Source: JALHTV01 sp049510055
GTDB lineage: Bacteria > Planctomycetota > Phycisphaerae > SM23-33
Direction: 5' to 3'
Length of the DNA stretch: 12,833 nt
Assembly (NCBI GenBank): GCA_049510055.1
Contig: JBEKZI010000065.1
Location: 1 to 12,833, forward strand
Position numbers and translations under genes: made by a program. Shown in pieces: positions 6,404 through 12,833 of the stretch (the first letter of the stretch is position 1; every line of letters begins with the position of its first letter). The notes beneath the pieces were generated by a model, which saw only the letters and a list, made by a program, of their open reading frames with translations, was not told the origin of the DNA and did not search any database.

Positions 6404-7600
6404 CTACCTGGTCGCGCCCAGAAACCCGGCCAGGCGTTGGAGCACTTCGCCCACGACGACCTCGGGGCTGGAGGCCCCTGCCAGAACGCCGATCCGCACA
6501 CCCCGGCCGCGCGGGAGCCAGTCTTCGACGACCAGGGGTGCGCCGCTGGCCGGGTCGAACGTCCGCAGCCGGTCGGCCGAGAGGATCGCGCCGGCGTCCT
6601 CGATGAAGTAGGCCGGACAGTACCCCCGCGCCAGCTCGAACAGATGCCGCGTGTTGGAAGAGCCGAATCCCCCCACCACGATCACCAGGTCGCAGGCGCT
6701 TTTGCACAATTCCACCGCCGCGGTCTGGCGGGCCTGGGTGGCGCGGCAGACCGTCGGATGGAGCAGCAGCCGCTCGGGGAAGTCCTGCGGACCGAAGCGG
6801 GTGGCGAAGCTGCGGCGGAGCAGCTCACGCAGCTTGATGGTCTCATCGTAGAGCATGGTGGTCTGGCTCACCTGGGCCAGGCGCAAGAAGGGTTCAAGCG
6901 TTCGGGCATTGGTGGCCTGGGCGCCGAAGACCTCGCAAAACTTCCCGGCCGGTTCGGCGCCGGTGATCATGTCGCAAAATCGCCGGGCCTGTTCCAGGTT
7001 CCCCACCACCAGGTAATGGCCGCCCAGGGCCTCCAGACGCGACTTGGTGACGACGGTCTCGTCGTGCATGGCCCGGCCGAAGATGAGCACCCCGTAGCCG
7101 CCTCGCACGGCCCGGGCCGCCCAGGCCCACAGGCGGCGGACGTCGCCACAGGTCGTGTCGATGATCCGGCAGCCGATGGCGCGCAGGCGCTGCTCGATCG
7201 GCAGCGGCACGCCAAAGGCGGGGATGACGGCCACGTCGGCCGGAGAGATGATCTTCTCTAAATCGACGACCTCTTCAGCGGCCAGGATGCGCACGCCGCG
7301 GCGGGTGAAGTCGTCGTTGACCGAGGGATTGTGGATAATCTGGCCCAGCAGGAACAACCGTTGCTTCTTACCGCGGTGGGACGCGACGGCCTGCTCCAGC
7401 ATGACCAGTGCCCGCTTGACCCCTTGGCAGAAGCCGAACACTTCCGGCAGCACCAGTTGCCCCCCCGGCAGTTCCCAGACGTTGCCGTGGCCGCGGATGG
7501 AATCCACCAGTGGACTGGTGAAAATCTCCAGGTCGCCGCGATTCGCCAGCGAAGCCGGCTTGGCGCTTTTGGATTTCCGTTCCCGTTTGGCAGGTGCCAT
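6404..7600 (-). CDS. ispH: 4-hydroxy-3-methylbut-2-enyl diphosphate reductase (IspH/LytB), cyanobacterial/plant type
   Basis: Last enzyme of the MEP isoprenoid pathway: a [4Fe-4S] protein reducing HMBPP to IPP and DMAPP. Counting from the ATG (398 aa), cluster cysteines are C58 (FGFCQGVKRA), C151 (DTTCGDV) and C285 (TVCRATQARQ). Active-site residues include H90 (IIHNPSVN), the HDE at 179-181, T247/T248 (QTTML) and the SSNT at 314-317. At about 400 aa, with IIHNPSVN, QTTMLYDET and GGFGSSNTRHL, it matches the cyanobacterial/plastid branch rather than the shorter E. coli type (about 316 aa). The ATG at 7600 is preferred; an upstream in-frame GTG at 7642 would add 14 residues. Neither has a visible Shine-Dalgarno. 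It follows the exported-protein gene in the same direction. Annotation is firm; start is uncertain. Confidence 0.93.
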   Translation of the reverse strand: MAPAKRERKSKSAKPASLANRGDLEIFTSPLVDSIRGHGNVWELPGGQLVLPEVFGFCQGVKRALVMLEQAVASHRGKKQRLFLLGQIIHNPSVNDDFTRRGVRILAAEEVVDLEKIISPADVAVIPAFGVPLPIEQRLRAIGCRIIDTTCGDVRRLWAWAARAVRGGYGVLIFGRAMHDETVVTKSRLEALGGHYLVVGNLEQARRFCDMITGAEPAGKFCEVFGAQATNARTLEPFLRLAQVSQTTMLYDETIKLRELLRRSFATRFGPQDFPERLLLHPTVCRATQARQTAAVELCKSACDLVIVVGGFGSSNTRHLFELARGYCPAYFIEDAGAILSADRLRTFDPASGAPLVVEDWLPRGRGVRIGVLAGASSPEVVVGEVLQRLAGFLGATR

Positions 7601-7683
7601 CACGGCATCATAACACACAATCGCTTCCCCTGGACGCCCCACAAGGCCGCCGCGGATGGGAACGCAAGACGGAGGCGGCCGGC

Positions 7684-8343
7684 CTAATCCTCTTTTTCTT
7701 TGTCGTGCTTCTTGGGATGGTGCTGCTCGGCGGGCTGGCTGGCGGCTTGCAGCAGATGATCCATGTATCCTTCGATCACGGCGTCCCGATTGCGGTTGTG
7801 CTCGTCCAACTGCTCCTTCATGCGGGTCAGTTCCGCCTCCAGCAGCGACAGCTTGTATTCGTTGACCTGGTGCTCGGCGTCGACCTGTTTGGTCACGGCA
7901 TCCTTGAGCTCTTCGCGGAGCTTATCGCGGGATTTCTCGGCGGTCATCTTTTGCATTTTCTTGACGATCTGCCAGATCTGCACGGTCATGGACTGCTGGA
8001 GGATGTCGGCATCCTGAATGGCGGTGGGCCAATGCTTCCATTCCTCGTACCATTGGAGCATCTCAGCCAGGTGGAAGGCGTACGCGTTGGGGTCGGTTTC
8101 CTTCAGCTCCATCAGCCGCTTGTACCGCATCGGCAGACGTTCCTTGAGCACGGCGAGCACCTTGGGCGCCTCGGTGCGGTCGCCATGGGAAGCCGGCTGA
8201 GAAGCCGGTCCCTCCGGCCAGGTCTCCGCGGGCGCGGAGGCCGGCTGCTCTTTCTTCGCGACCGCCACGCCGGCGGCGAGGATCGTCGCCGCGCCCAGAA
8301 ACAGCGCAAGCCCCACGCACGTCCGTCGGCTTATCCCCGTCAT
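7684..8343 (-). CDS. Exported helical protein of unknown function, third gene of ECF triad
   Basis: I do not recognise a named family. The 219 aa protein begins with a signal peptide (basic SRR, then a hydrophobic stretch to about residue 29, AVA before KK), so it is probably periplasmic or surface-retained. Residues 32-58 are a Pro/Ala/Ser linker. From about 62 it is almost entirely helical, with ELKETDPNAY (79-88) and an aromatic MLQWYEEW (95-102), then heptad-like charged helix to about 200. The C terminus is His/Lys/Asp-rich. There are no cysteines after the signal peptide. AAGGA overlaps the TAA stop of the upstream membrane gene, only 12 bases away, so the pair is tightly coupled. Position and architecture recall the small helical periplasmic sensors (CnrX/Spy/CpxP-like) found beside ECF sigma and anti-sigma genes; that likeness is inference. 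Confidence 0.8.
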   Translation of the reverse strand: MTGISRRTCVGLALFLGAATILAAGVAVAKKEQPASAPAETWPEGPASQPASHGDRTEAPKVLAVLKERLPMRYKRLMELKETDPNAYAFHLAEMLQWYEEWKHWPTAIQDADILQQSMTVQIWQIVKKMQKMTAEKSRDKLREELKDAVTKQVDAEHQVNEYKLSLLEAELTRMKEQLDEHNRNRDAVIEGYMDHLLQAASQPAEQHHPKKHDKEKED

Positions 8344-8355
8344 GAGAAGTCTTCC

Positions 8356-8877
8356 TTAACTGGACAGTTCCTCAAACCATTCATCCTGCCACGCCGCGTC
8401 GGGATCCTCTTCATCCGAGCCGCCCTCCGCCAGGCCCTCCTGAGGCATCGGCGGGACGGAAGCCAGCATTTGTGCCTTGACCTGGTTCACCTGGGCGGCA
8501 ATCGTTCCCAGATCAATGTGATTGGGATTCTGAGGGGAGGCTTCAAACAAAACGGCCGTGGGCACGTCGGACGGCGACGTGGAGGCCTGCTGCGGCCACA
8601 GCATCGCGATGACCAGGACCGCCGCCGCGGCAGCCGCCGCCACCTCCAGGACGATCCGCAGCACGCTCCGTCGGCGGCTGCGGGCGACCGCTCGCCGCAA
8701 CGTCATCTCGGCAGCGGCCAGGGCGGCCGGCGGCACGGGGATATCCAGCCGCCGACCCAGGCGTTCCTCCTGACGGCGGAGGCGCCGGGCCTCGGAAAGC
8801 TCCGCAGCGCCGAGCGGCCCCTCCCGGCCGTCCAGCCAGCGGGCTATTCGCTCACTTTGTTGCTCATTCGGTTCCAT
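8356..8877 (-). CDS. Single-pass membrane protein, candidate anti-sigma factor
   Basis: A 173 aa protein encoded immediately after, and overlapping by 14 bases, the ECF sigma gene. Residues 1-70 are charged and helical (QQSERIARWLDG at 6-17, then many Arg) and would lie in the cytoplasm. One transmembrane helix spans about 72-94, an alanine-rich VAAAAAAAVLVIAM stretch. Residues 95-173 are Pro/Gln-rich and then acidic, on the far side of the membrane. It has no cysteine, so it is not a zinc-binding (HxxxCxxC) anti-sigma factor. Location and topology fit an anti-sigma factor that holds the sigma factor at the membrane, but sequence alone does not prove it. ATG 8877 is preferred to an in-frame GTG at 8886. 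It may have weak GGTGAG, but translational coupling to the sigma gene is likely. Confidence 0.75.
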   Translation of the reverse strand: MEPNEQQSERIARWLDGREGPLGAAELSEARRLRRQEERLGRRLDIPVPPAALAAAEMTLRRAVARSRRRSVLRIVLEVAAAAAAAVLVIAMLWPQQASTSPSDVPTAVLFEASPQNPNHIDLGTIAAQVNQVKAQMLASVPPMPQEGLAEGGSDEEDPDAAWQDEWFEELSS

Positions 8878-9457
8878 CGTTCTCACCCATCAGGCGCCGA
8901 AGGGCCTTCAGGCCGCGGTGCACTCTGGCCAGCACAGTGCCCAGCGGACAGTCATATATCTCGGCAATCTCGCGAAAACTCATCTCTGCGAAATGCCTCA
9001 GCAGGATCATGTCGCGCGTCCCGGCGTCCAGTTTGGCCAGGGCCTTCTCCAGCGACGTCGAAGCTTCCTGGGCCTGCAAGCCCACTTCGACGGCCGGGCC
9101 GTCCGCCGCCAAGTTGTCCGCCAGCGTGGCGGACGATTCACTCTCGGCCGACAGGCTCAACGGCGCCGGGGCGGTCCGCGACCGGCGGATGCGGTCGCGG
9201 ACCATGTTGGCCGCGATCCGGAACAGCCACGGCTCAAAGCGCCCGCTCTCGTCGTAACTTTTCAGCCGCCGGACCAGCCGGAGCATCATCTCGCCCAGCA
9301 GGTCCTCGGCGTCATGGTGGCTGCCGGTCGCCCGGAAAAAGTAACCGTACAGCCGCGAGCCGTAGGCGTTCAGCAGCGCCTGGTACGCCTCGGCGGATCC
9401 CGCCTGGGCTGAGGCGACCGTGGCGCGAAGCTGGCCAGGCTCTATGTTTCGTTCCAT
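8864..9457 (-). CDS. ECF-family RNA polymerase sigma factor
   Basis: Extracytoplasmic-function sigma-70 protein (197 aa from the ATG) that would direct polymerase to stress or envelope promoters. Sigma region 2 spans about 24-92, with DAEDLLGEMMLRLVRRL and the FEPWLFRIAANMVRDRIRR helix for -10 melting and recognition. A linker of Ser/Ala/Glu follows (about 95-133). Region 4 (about 136-190) is a helix-turn-helix with DMILLRHFAEMSFREIA and PLGTVLARVHRGLKALR, recognising the -35. An in-frame TTG at 9493 would give 209 aa; the ATG at 9457 is preferred because the family usually starts shortly before region 2, though no clear Shine-Dalgarno is visible for either. The end overlaps the membrane protein gene, a layout typical of sigma/anti-sigma pairs. 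I found no convincing autoregulatory promoter. Confidence 0.93.
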   Translation of the reverse strand: MERNIEPGQLRATVASAQAGSAEAYQALLNAYGSRLYGYFFRATGSHHDAEDLLGEMMLRLVRRLKSYDESGRFEPWLFRIAANMVRDRIRRSRTAPAPLSLSAESESSATLADNLAADGPAVEVGLQAQEASTSLEKALAKLDAGTRDMILLRHFAEMSFREIAEIYDCPLGTVLARVHRGLKALRRLMGENDGTE

Positions 9458-9529
9458 TTGCTTAACGCGTCGGGTGGCGGAGTATTCCCCCAATCGTAAC
9501 TCAGAATCTTTCCAGCGCCCGCGACCAAG

Positions 9530-9548
9530 GCCTCCGGAGCGGGGAGGC
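9530..9548 (-). other. Hairpin overlapping the lptB stop codon
   Basis: GCCTCC (9530-9535) pairs perfectly with GGAGGC (9543-9548) around seven bases; its 5' side in the transcript is within the TAG stop of lptB. No U-run follows, so at most a weak or factor-dependent terminator between lptB and the sigma gene. Confidence 0.3.
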
Positions 9549-10288
9549 TAGCCCTCGTCGAATTCGTCGCCGCGGAACGTGTGCCCCAGGTAGGTCCGCC
9601 GCACCAATTCGTCGTTCACGAGCGTCTTGGGCGGGCCTTCGCGGAGCACCTTGCCGTCGTCGATGATGTAGGAGCGGTCCGTCACGGACAGGGTCTCGCG
9701 GACGTTGTGGTCGGTCAGCAGGATGCTGATGCCGCGGTCCCGCAAGCCGCGGATTTCCCGCTGAAGCTCCTCCACGGCGATGGGGTCCACGCCGGAGAAC
9801 GGCTCATCCAGCAGGATCATCGTGGGATGGGTCACCAGCGCCCGGGCGATCTCCAGCTTGCGGCGTTCCCCGCCCGACAGCGTCCGGGCCAGTTGGCCAC
9901 CCTGGCGCGTCAGGCCGAACTGCTCCAGCAACTGGCCGCAGCGTTCGTCGCGGTCATGGCGGGTGAGGTTCATCGTCTCCAGGATGGCCAGGAGATTCTG
10001 CCGCACGGTGAGCCGCTGGAAGATGCTGGGTTCCTGGGATAGGTATCCCATGCCTCGCCGCGCCCGCTTGTACATAGGCACGGTCGTGACCTCCACGCCT
10101 TCGAAGATCACCGTGCCGCCGTTGGGGACGATCATGCCGATGGTCATGCGGAAGGTGGTGGTCTTGCCCGCGCCGTTGCGGCCGAGCAGGCCGACGATCT
10201 CGCCCTGGTTGACGGTGAAGGACACCCGGTCCACCACGGTCCTGCCGCCGTACCGTTTGATCAATTCCCTGACTTCCAGCAGTATCAT
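9548..10288 (-). CDS. lptB: Lipopolysaccharide export ABC transporter ATPase LptB
   Basis: Cytoplasmic ATPase that powers extraction of lipopolysaccharide from the inner membrane with LptF, LptG and LptC. At 246 aa the length is typical. Walker A is GRNGAGKT (36-43), the Q-loop is Q85 in YLSQEPSIF, the ABC signature LSGGERRK is 137-144, Walker B MILLDEP is 157-163, and the H-loop histidine is H194 in TDHN. YLSQEPSIFQRLTVRQN and the ending VRRTYLGHTFR are LptB-specific and separate it from amino-acid (LivF/LivG) ATPases. It lies 39 bases after lepB in the same direction, with no strong Shine-Dalgarno. The usual neighbours lptA and lptC are absent. The presence of LptB implies a Gram-negative type outer membrane. 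Confidence 0.95.
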   Translation of the reverse strand: MILLEVRELIKRYGGRTVVDRVSFTVNQGEIVGLLGRNGAGKTTTFRMTIGMIVPNGGTVIFEGVEVTTVPMYKRARRGMGYLSQEPSIFQRLTVRQNLLAILETMNLTRHDRDERCGQLLEQFGLTRQGGQLARTLSGGERRKLEIARALVTHPTMILLDEPFSGVDPIAVEELQREIRGLRDRGISILLTDHNVRETLSVTDRSYIIDDGKVLREGPPKTLVNDELVRRTYLGHTFRGDEFDEG

Positions 10289-10307
10289 CGCAGTCGTCTC
10301 ACGCTTC

Positions 10308-10322
10308 GCCGATCGAATCGGC
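10308..10322 (-). other. Short hairpin between lepB and lptB
   Basis: GCCGAT and ATCGGC (10308-10313 and 10317-10322) form a perfect six-base-pair stem around three bases, five bases after the lepB stop and 19 before the lptB ATG. It has no U-run, so it is not an intrinsic terminator; it could modulate lptB translation or be chance. Confidence 0.3.
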
Positions 10323-10327
10323 CGACC

Positions 10328-11986
10328 TCAGCGCACGAACCTCATCTTGCCGAAATCCGGCACGATCGGCAAGCCCGGCAGTCCCGGCGGACGGAAGCCC
10401 GCCGGCCAATACACGAAAAACGCTTTGCCGATCAGATTGTATCGCGGCACCGTCCCGAGCTGATAGACCGGACGCGTAATTCCCTCGCCATCCTCTTGGT
10501 AAAGCCGCAACGTCGGCGCCGCCCACGTCCAGCCGCGACTGTCCAGGCTCTGGGGGCTGTTGTCGCCCAGCACGAAGAACTCATCGAGGTCGGGGGCGTC
10601 CTCGTGCCGGGCCAGCGTGATGGGATGATCCGTTGTGCCCCAGCCCGTCAGCACCCGCTCTTCCAGGGAAAACACTTTGCGGTTTTCCAGCTGGCGGGCA
10701 TAGTCGCTCAGGGGGCCTCGCGTCAGAGGGGTCAGCGGCAGGCCGGTGTAGTACACGTCCCGCATCAGCCGCAGATGCCTCAGCTCGCAGGCCCCGCCCC
10801 AGGCGGCAATCCCGACCTGCGGAGCGGAAATCGGCGAAACGTCCGCCTGGTGGACGCGGTCCTTGAGCGTCTGATAGTTCTGCGGATAGCCGTCGGTGAC
10901 TTCCAGCACCACGTGGCCGTCCACCGCCAGCTTCAACGACAGGTCCGCGTTGATCAGCGCCACCTCGTATCCCTGGCCGATCTTCAGAGGCGGCCGCTTG
11001 GCTTGGCTCCACAGCTCCCACCGCTCGTCGGAGGCGGACATCTTGCGATGAAGCAGCTTCACCACGCCGTCGGCACTCACCTCGCCGCGGAAGCCATCGT
11101 CAAAACTGGTCAATCCCAGCGCCACTGCCGCGGAAGGATCGGCCGGCATAAACTCCGCCGAAAGCTTCAGGTCCGTGCAGACGTCCACCTTGGGATTGAT
11201 GACCGTCTCGCCGTCGGCGGCGTTGTACCCGTAGTGCGGCAGAAAGACCGTCGCGTCCGCCTGGAACGTCAGCTCTCCCGCCGACGCCCCCGGCGTGTAG
11301 GTAAAACGCCGGCCGAACGCGTCGGTCCGCCAGCACTCCCCGCCGGAAGCGACCCATCGAGGGCTGCGGACGCCGCGGCTGTAATCGGGGTCGGGTTGGT
11401 AATCGTTGTCGAACACCTCCTGCCACATCGCCTCCTGGGCGGCCGGCGGCTTGCGGCGAATCTGCCGCGGGCCGTCGGGGGTGGAACTGACGAAGACGTC
11501 CCCGTGAACGATCTCGAGGGTCTCTCCCGGCAGCCCGATGAGCCGCTTGATGTAGTTCTCGCGGTTGTTCTGCGGGTTGCGGAAGACCACCACGTCGAAG
11601 GGCTTGGGAGGACAGAAGCGGTAGAGATACTTCAACACCAGCACGCGGTCGCCGCCGGAGATGAACTCCTTGGCGTCGTTGAAGGGTTTGCGGCAATTGG
11701 GGCACCGGGCGTTGAAGGGGACGTATTGCCGGCCCCGGTCGAATTGCATCGCCTCTTCGGGGGCGATCCGTGGGCCGCCGAAGGTGTAAGCGTACCCGCA
11801 GGCCGGGCAGACCAGGTCCCAGTGCTCGCCCAGCAACCGCGGGGCCATCGAGCCGGTGGGAATAACGAACGCCTCCACGATGAACGCCCGCAGCACCAAC
11901 GCGAGCATGATCGCCACCGAGATGCTCTCCACCGTGTCGCGGACGGTGGTCAACTCGCGGCGCATTCTGTCGCTCATTCCTGCCAT
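10328..11986 (-). CDS. lepB: Signal peptidase I with zinc-ribbon-like insertion and long inserted domain
   Basis: Membrane serine protease that cuts signal peptides from exported proteins. Counting from ATG 11986 (552 aa), a transmembrane helix is at about 21-40, followed by box B with catalytic Ser46 (FVIPTGSMAP) and box D with the general-base Lys147 (YIKRLIGLPGE). Box E is GDN 474-476 with SLDSR at 480-484. The core is split in two places. Residues 58-100 hold two CPxC pairs (C60/C63 and C95/C98), a probable zinc ribbon between boxes B and C. About 300 residues (166-465) separate boxes D and E. Part of that stretch (240-410) is beta-rich and resembles a LamG/concanavalin-type jelly roll, with VALINADLSLKLAVDGHVV. 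E. coli LepB is 324 aa and simple Gram-positive SipS about 184. An in-frame TTG at 12106 exists, but ATG 11986 better fits a short cytoplasmic start. Enzyme identity is firm; the inserted fold is inference. Confidence 0.94.
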   Translation of the reverse strand: MAGMSDRMRRELTTVRDTVESISVAIMLALVLRAFIVEAFVIPTGSMAPRLLGEHWDLVCPACGYAYTFGGPRIAPEEAMQFDRGRQYVPFNARCPNCRKPFNDAKEFISGGDRVLVLKYLYRFCPPKPFDVVVFRNPQNNRENYIKRLIGLPGETLEIVHGDVFVSSTPDGPRQIRRKPPAAQEAMWQEVFDNDYQPDPDYSRGVRSPRWVASGGECWRTDAFGRRFTYTPGASAGELTFQADATVFLPHYGYNAADGETVINPKVDVCTDLKLSAEFMPADPSAAVALGLTSFDDGFRGEVSADGVVKLLHRKMSASDERWELWSQAKRPPLKIGQGYEVALINADLSLKLAVDGHVVLEVTDGYPQNYQTLKDRVHQADVSPISAPQVGIAAWGGACELRHLRLMRDVYYTGLPLTPLTRGPLSDYARQLENRKVFSLEERVLTGWGTTDHPITLARHEDAPDLDEFFVLGDNSPQSLDSRGWTWAAPTLRLYQEDGEGITRPVYQLGTVPRYNLIGKAFFVYWPAGFRPPGLPGLPIVPDFGKMRFVR

Positions 11987-11996
11987 AAGTCGCTCA

Positions 11997-12025
11997 ACGA
12001 TAGCTTCTACGTCCCCAAACGCCAA
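11997..12025 (-). promoter_or_regulatory. Candidate promoter for lepB
   Basis: On the minus strand TTGGCG (12025 down to 12020) and TATCGT (12002 down to 11997) are 17 bases apart; each matches four of six consensus positions. Transcription would start only a few bases before the lepB ATG at 11986. Chance matches of this quality are common. Confidence 0.25.
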
Positions 12026-12063
12026 GGGGTTTTCAGGATGTGCTCGCGGCGGCTGCCGCTCTA

Positions 12064-12069
12064 TATAAT
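12064..12069 (+). promoter_or_regulatory. Perfect TATAAT box at the uvrC start
   Basis: TATAAT lies in the divergent gap between lepB and uvrC. No clear -35 is seen 16-18 bases upstream. A start 7 to 8 bases after the box falls on 12076-12077, the GTG in frame with uvrC, which would make the message leaderless. It overlaps an in-frame ATG at 12068, so promoter and start calls compete. Confidence 0.4.
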
Positions 12070-12833
12070 GGCCTATGTGAAGACGCGATCGAAAGAAAAC
12101 CGCCAACCGCCGGAACCGCGGGACCGAGAAAGGGTCCTTCGGCGACTTCGGGAAAAGGCCACCGATTTGCCGCCTGGGCCGGGAGTGTACCTATTTAAAG
12201 ATGTCGCCGGCGTGGTGCTGTACGTCGGCAAGGCTAAGAGCCTCCGCAGCCGGGTGGCCAGCTACCTCCAGCCCGCCGCCGACCTGCTGGCCAGCCGCGG
12301 CCCGGAGATCGAGCGGATGGTCGCTGACTTAGCGACGGACCTGGACGTGCTGGAATGCGACAGCGAAGTCGACGCCCTGCTCCGCGAGAACCGGCTCATC
12401 AAGGACATCCAACCGCGGTTCAACGAGCGGCTGAAGGACGACAAGAGCTTCCCATACCTCCAGATCACCACCGGCGAGGATTTCCCGGCCGCGTCCATCA
12501 CGCGCCAGCCGATGACGAGCAGGGCCAAGCTCTACGGCCCGTTCGTCTCCGTGGCCGACCTGCGAGCGGCGCTGCCGCTGATGCAGCGGGCTTTCAAGTT
12601 CCGCACCTGCAAGCTGGACATCCGCGACGGCGACGAGAATCGCCGGCACTTCCGCCCGTGCATCCTGCACAGCATCAAGCAGTGCACCGCGCCGTGCGCC
12701 GCCCTGGTCAGCCGCCAGGACTACGGCCGGCAGCTCGACCGCTTCCGGCAATTCCTGGAGTCCAAGGGCTCGCGTGTCCGGGCGGACCTGACGGCTGAGA
12801 TGAAGGCCGCCTCGGACCGCTTGGACTTCGAAC
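12068..12833 (+). CDS. uvrC: Excinuclease ABC subunit C (UvrC), 3' end cut by window
   Basis: Nuclease of nucleotide excision repair that makes both incisions after UvrA/UvrB mark damage. Only the first 255 residues are visible (family about 600). A GIY-YIG nuclease domain spans about 37-118: GVY (39-41), YVG (52-54), Arg60, and the metal-binding Glu107 in LLRENRLIKDIQPRFNERLK. Then comes the UvrC linker with cysteines 181, 198, 206 and 210 (RPC...QCTAPC), matching the reported iron-sulfur cluster cysteines, and the beginning of the UVR domain. No premature stop is seen. The start is uncertain. ATG 12068 is given as a compromise. ATG 12038 has AAGGGG eight bases upstream but adds residues through an ATA codon. 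GTG 12077 fits the TATAAT box. It diverges from lepB. Confidence 0.95.
   Translation, partial: MAYVKTRSKENRQPPEPRDRERVLRRLREKATDLPPGPGVYLFKDVAGVVLYVGKAKSLRSRVASYLQPAADLLASRGPEIERMVADLATDLDVLECDSEVDALLRENRLIKDIQPRFNERLKDDKSFPYLQITTGEDFPAASITRQPMTSRAKLYGPFVSVADLRAALPLMQRAFKFRTCKLDIRDGDENRRHFRPCILHSIKQCTAPCAALVSRQDYGRQLDRFRQFLESKGSRVRADLTAEMKAASDRLDFE

Noticed and set aside
9458..9547. ECF-type (GGAAC-like) autoregulatory promoter before the sigma gene
   Set aside because: GGAAAG is present on the minus strand, but no matching -10 at proper spacing; AATACT has no -35. Not supported.
1..12833. CRISPR arrays, tRNA/rRNA genes, insertion sequences, prophage or attachment sites
   Set aside because: No regularly spaced repeats, cloverleaf-like segments, transposase or integrase motifs were seen on either strand.

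Overview
The window is a GC-rich, gene-dense bacterial chromosome segment of conserved housekeeping genes. I see no phage, transposon, CRISPR, tRNA or rRNA signal. The best guess is a member of the PVC group, probably Planctomycetota. The reasons are two different GroELs beside one GroES, a very long signal peptidase I with an inserted zinc-ribbon-like motif, an IspH of the cyanobacterial/plant type, and an ECF sigma/membrane protein/periplasmic protein triad. That placement is inference.

Everything except the right-end gene lies on the minus strand, so transcription of most of the window runs right to left. The right end holds divergent genes: uvrC (plus strand, cut by the window edge) and lepB (minus). 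Downstream of lepB come lptB, an ECF sigma factor, a membrane-anchored candidate anti-sigma factor that overlaps it, an exported helical protein of unknown function, and ispH. A 284-base non-coding gap follows, with a perfect 19-bp palindrome.

Next is a chaperone block: groEL2 (GGM tail), a 187-base gap with a long slipped inverted repeat, groES, and groEL1 (no GGM tail). groEL1 ends at a strong intrinsic terminator, after which come dnaJ, grpE and an fmdB-type zinc-ribbon gene. A TTGACT/TATAAT pair at the left end probably reads out of the window.

Functionally the left two thirds is protein folding: the GroEL/GroES chamber plus DnaJ and GrpE, but no dnaK here. The right third is envelope biogenesis (signal peptide cleavage, the ATPase for lipopolysaccharide transport), a probable envelope-sensing ECF pathway, isoprenoid synthesis and nucleotide excision repair. 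The least ordinary items are the split, insertion-bearing signal peptidase, the two diverged GroELs with the repeat between groEL2 and groES, and the terminator almost touching dnaJ. I found no clearly new multi-gene system.
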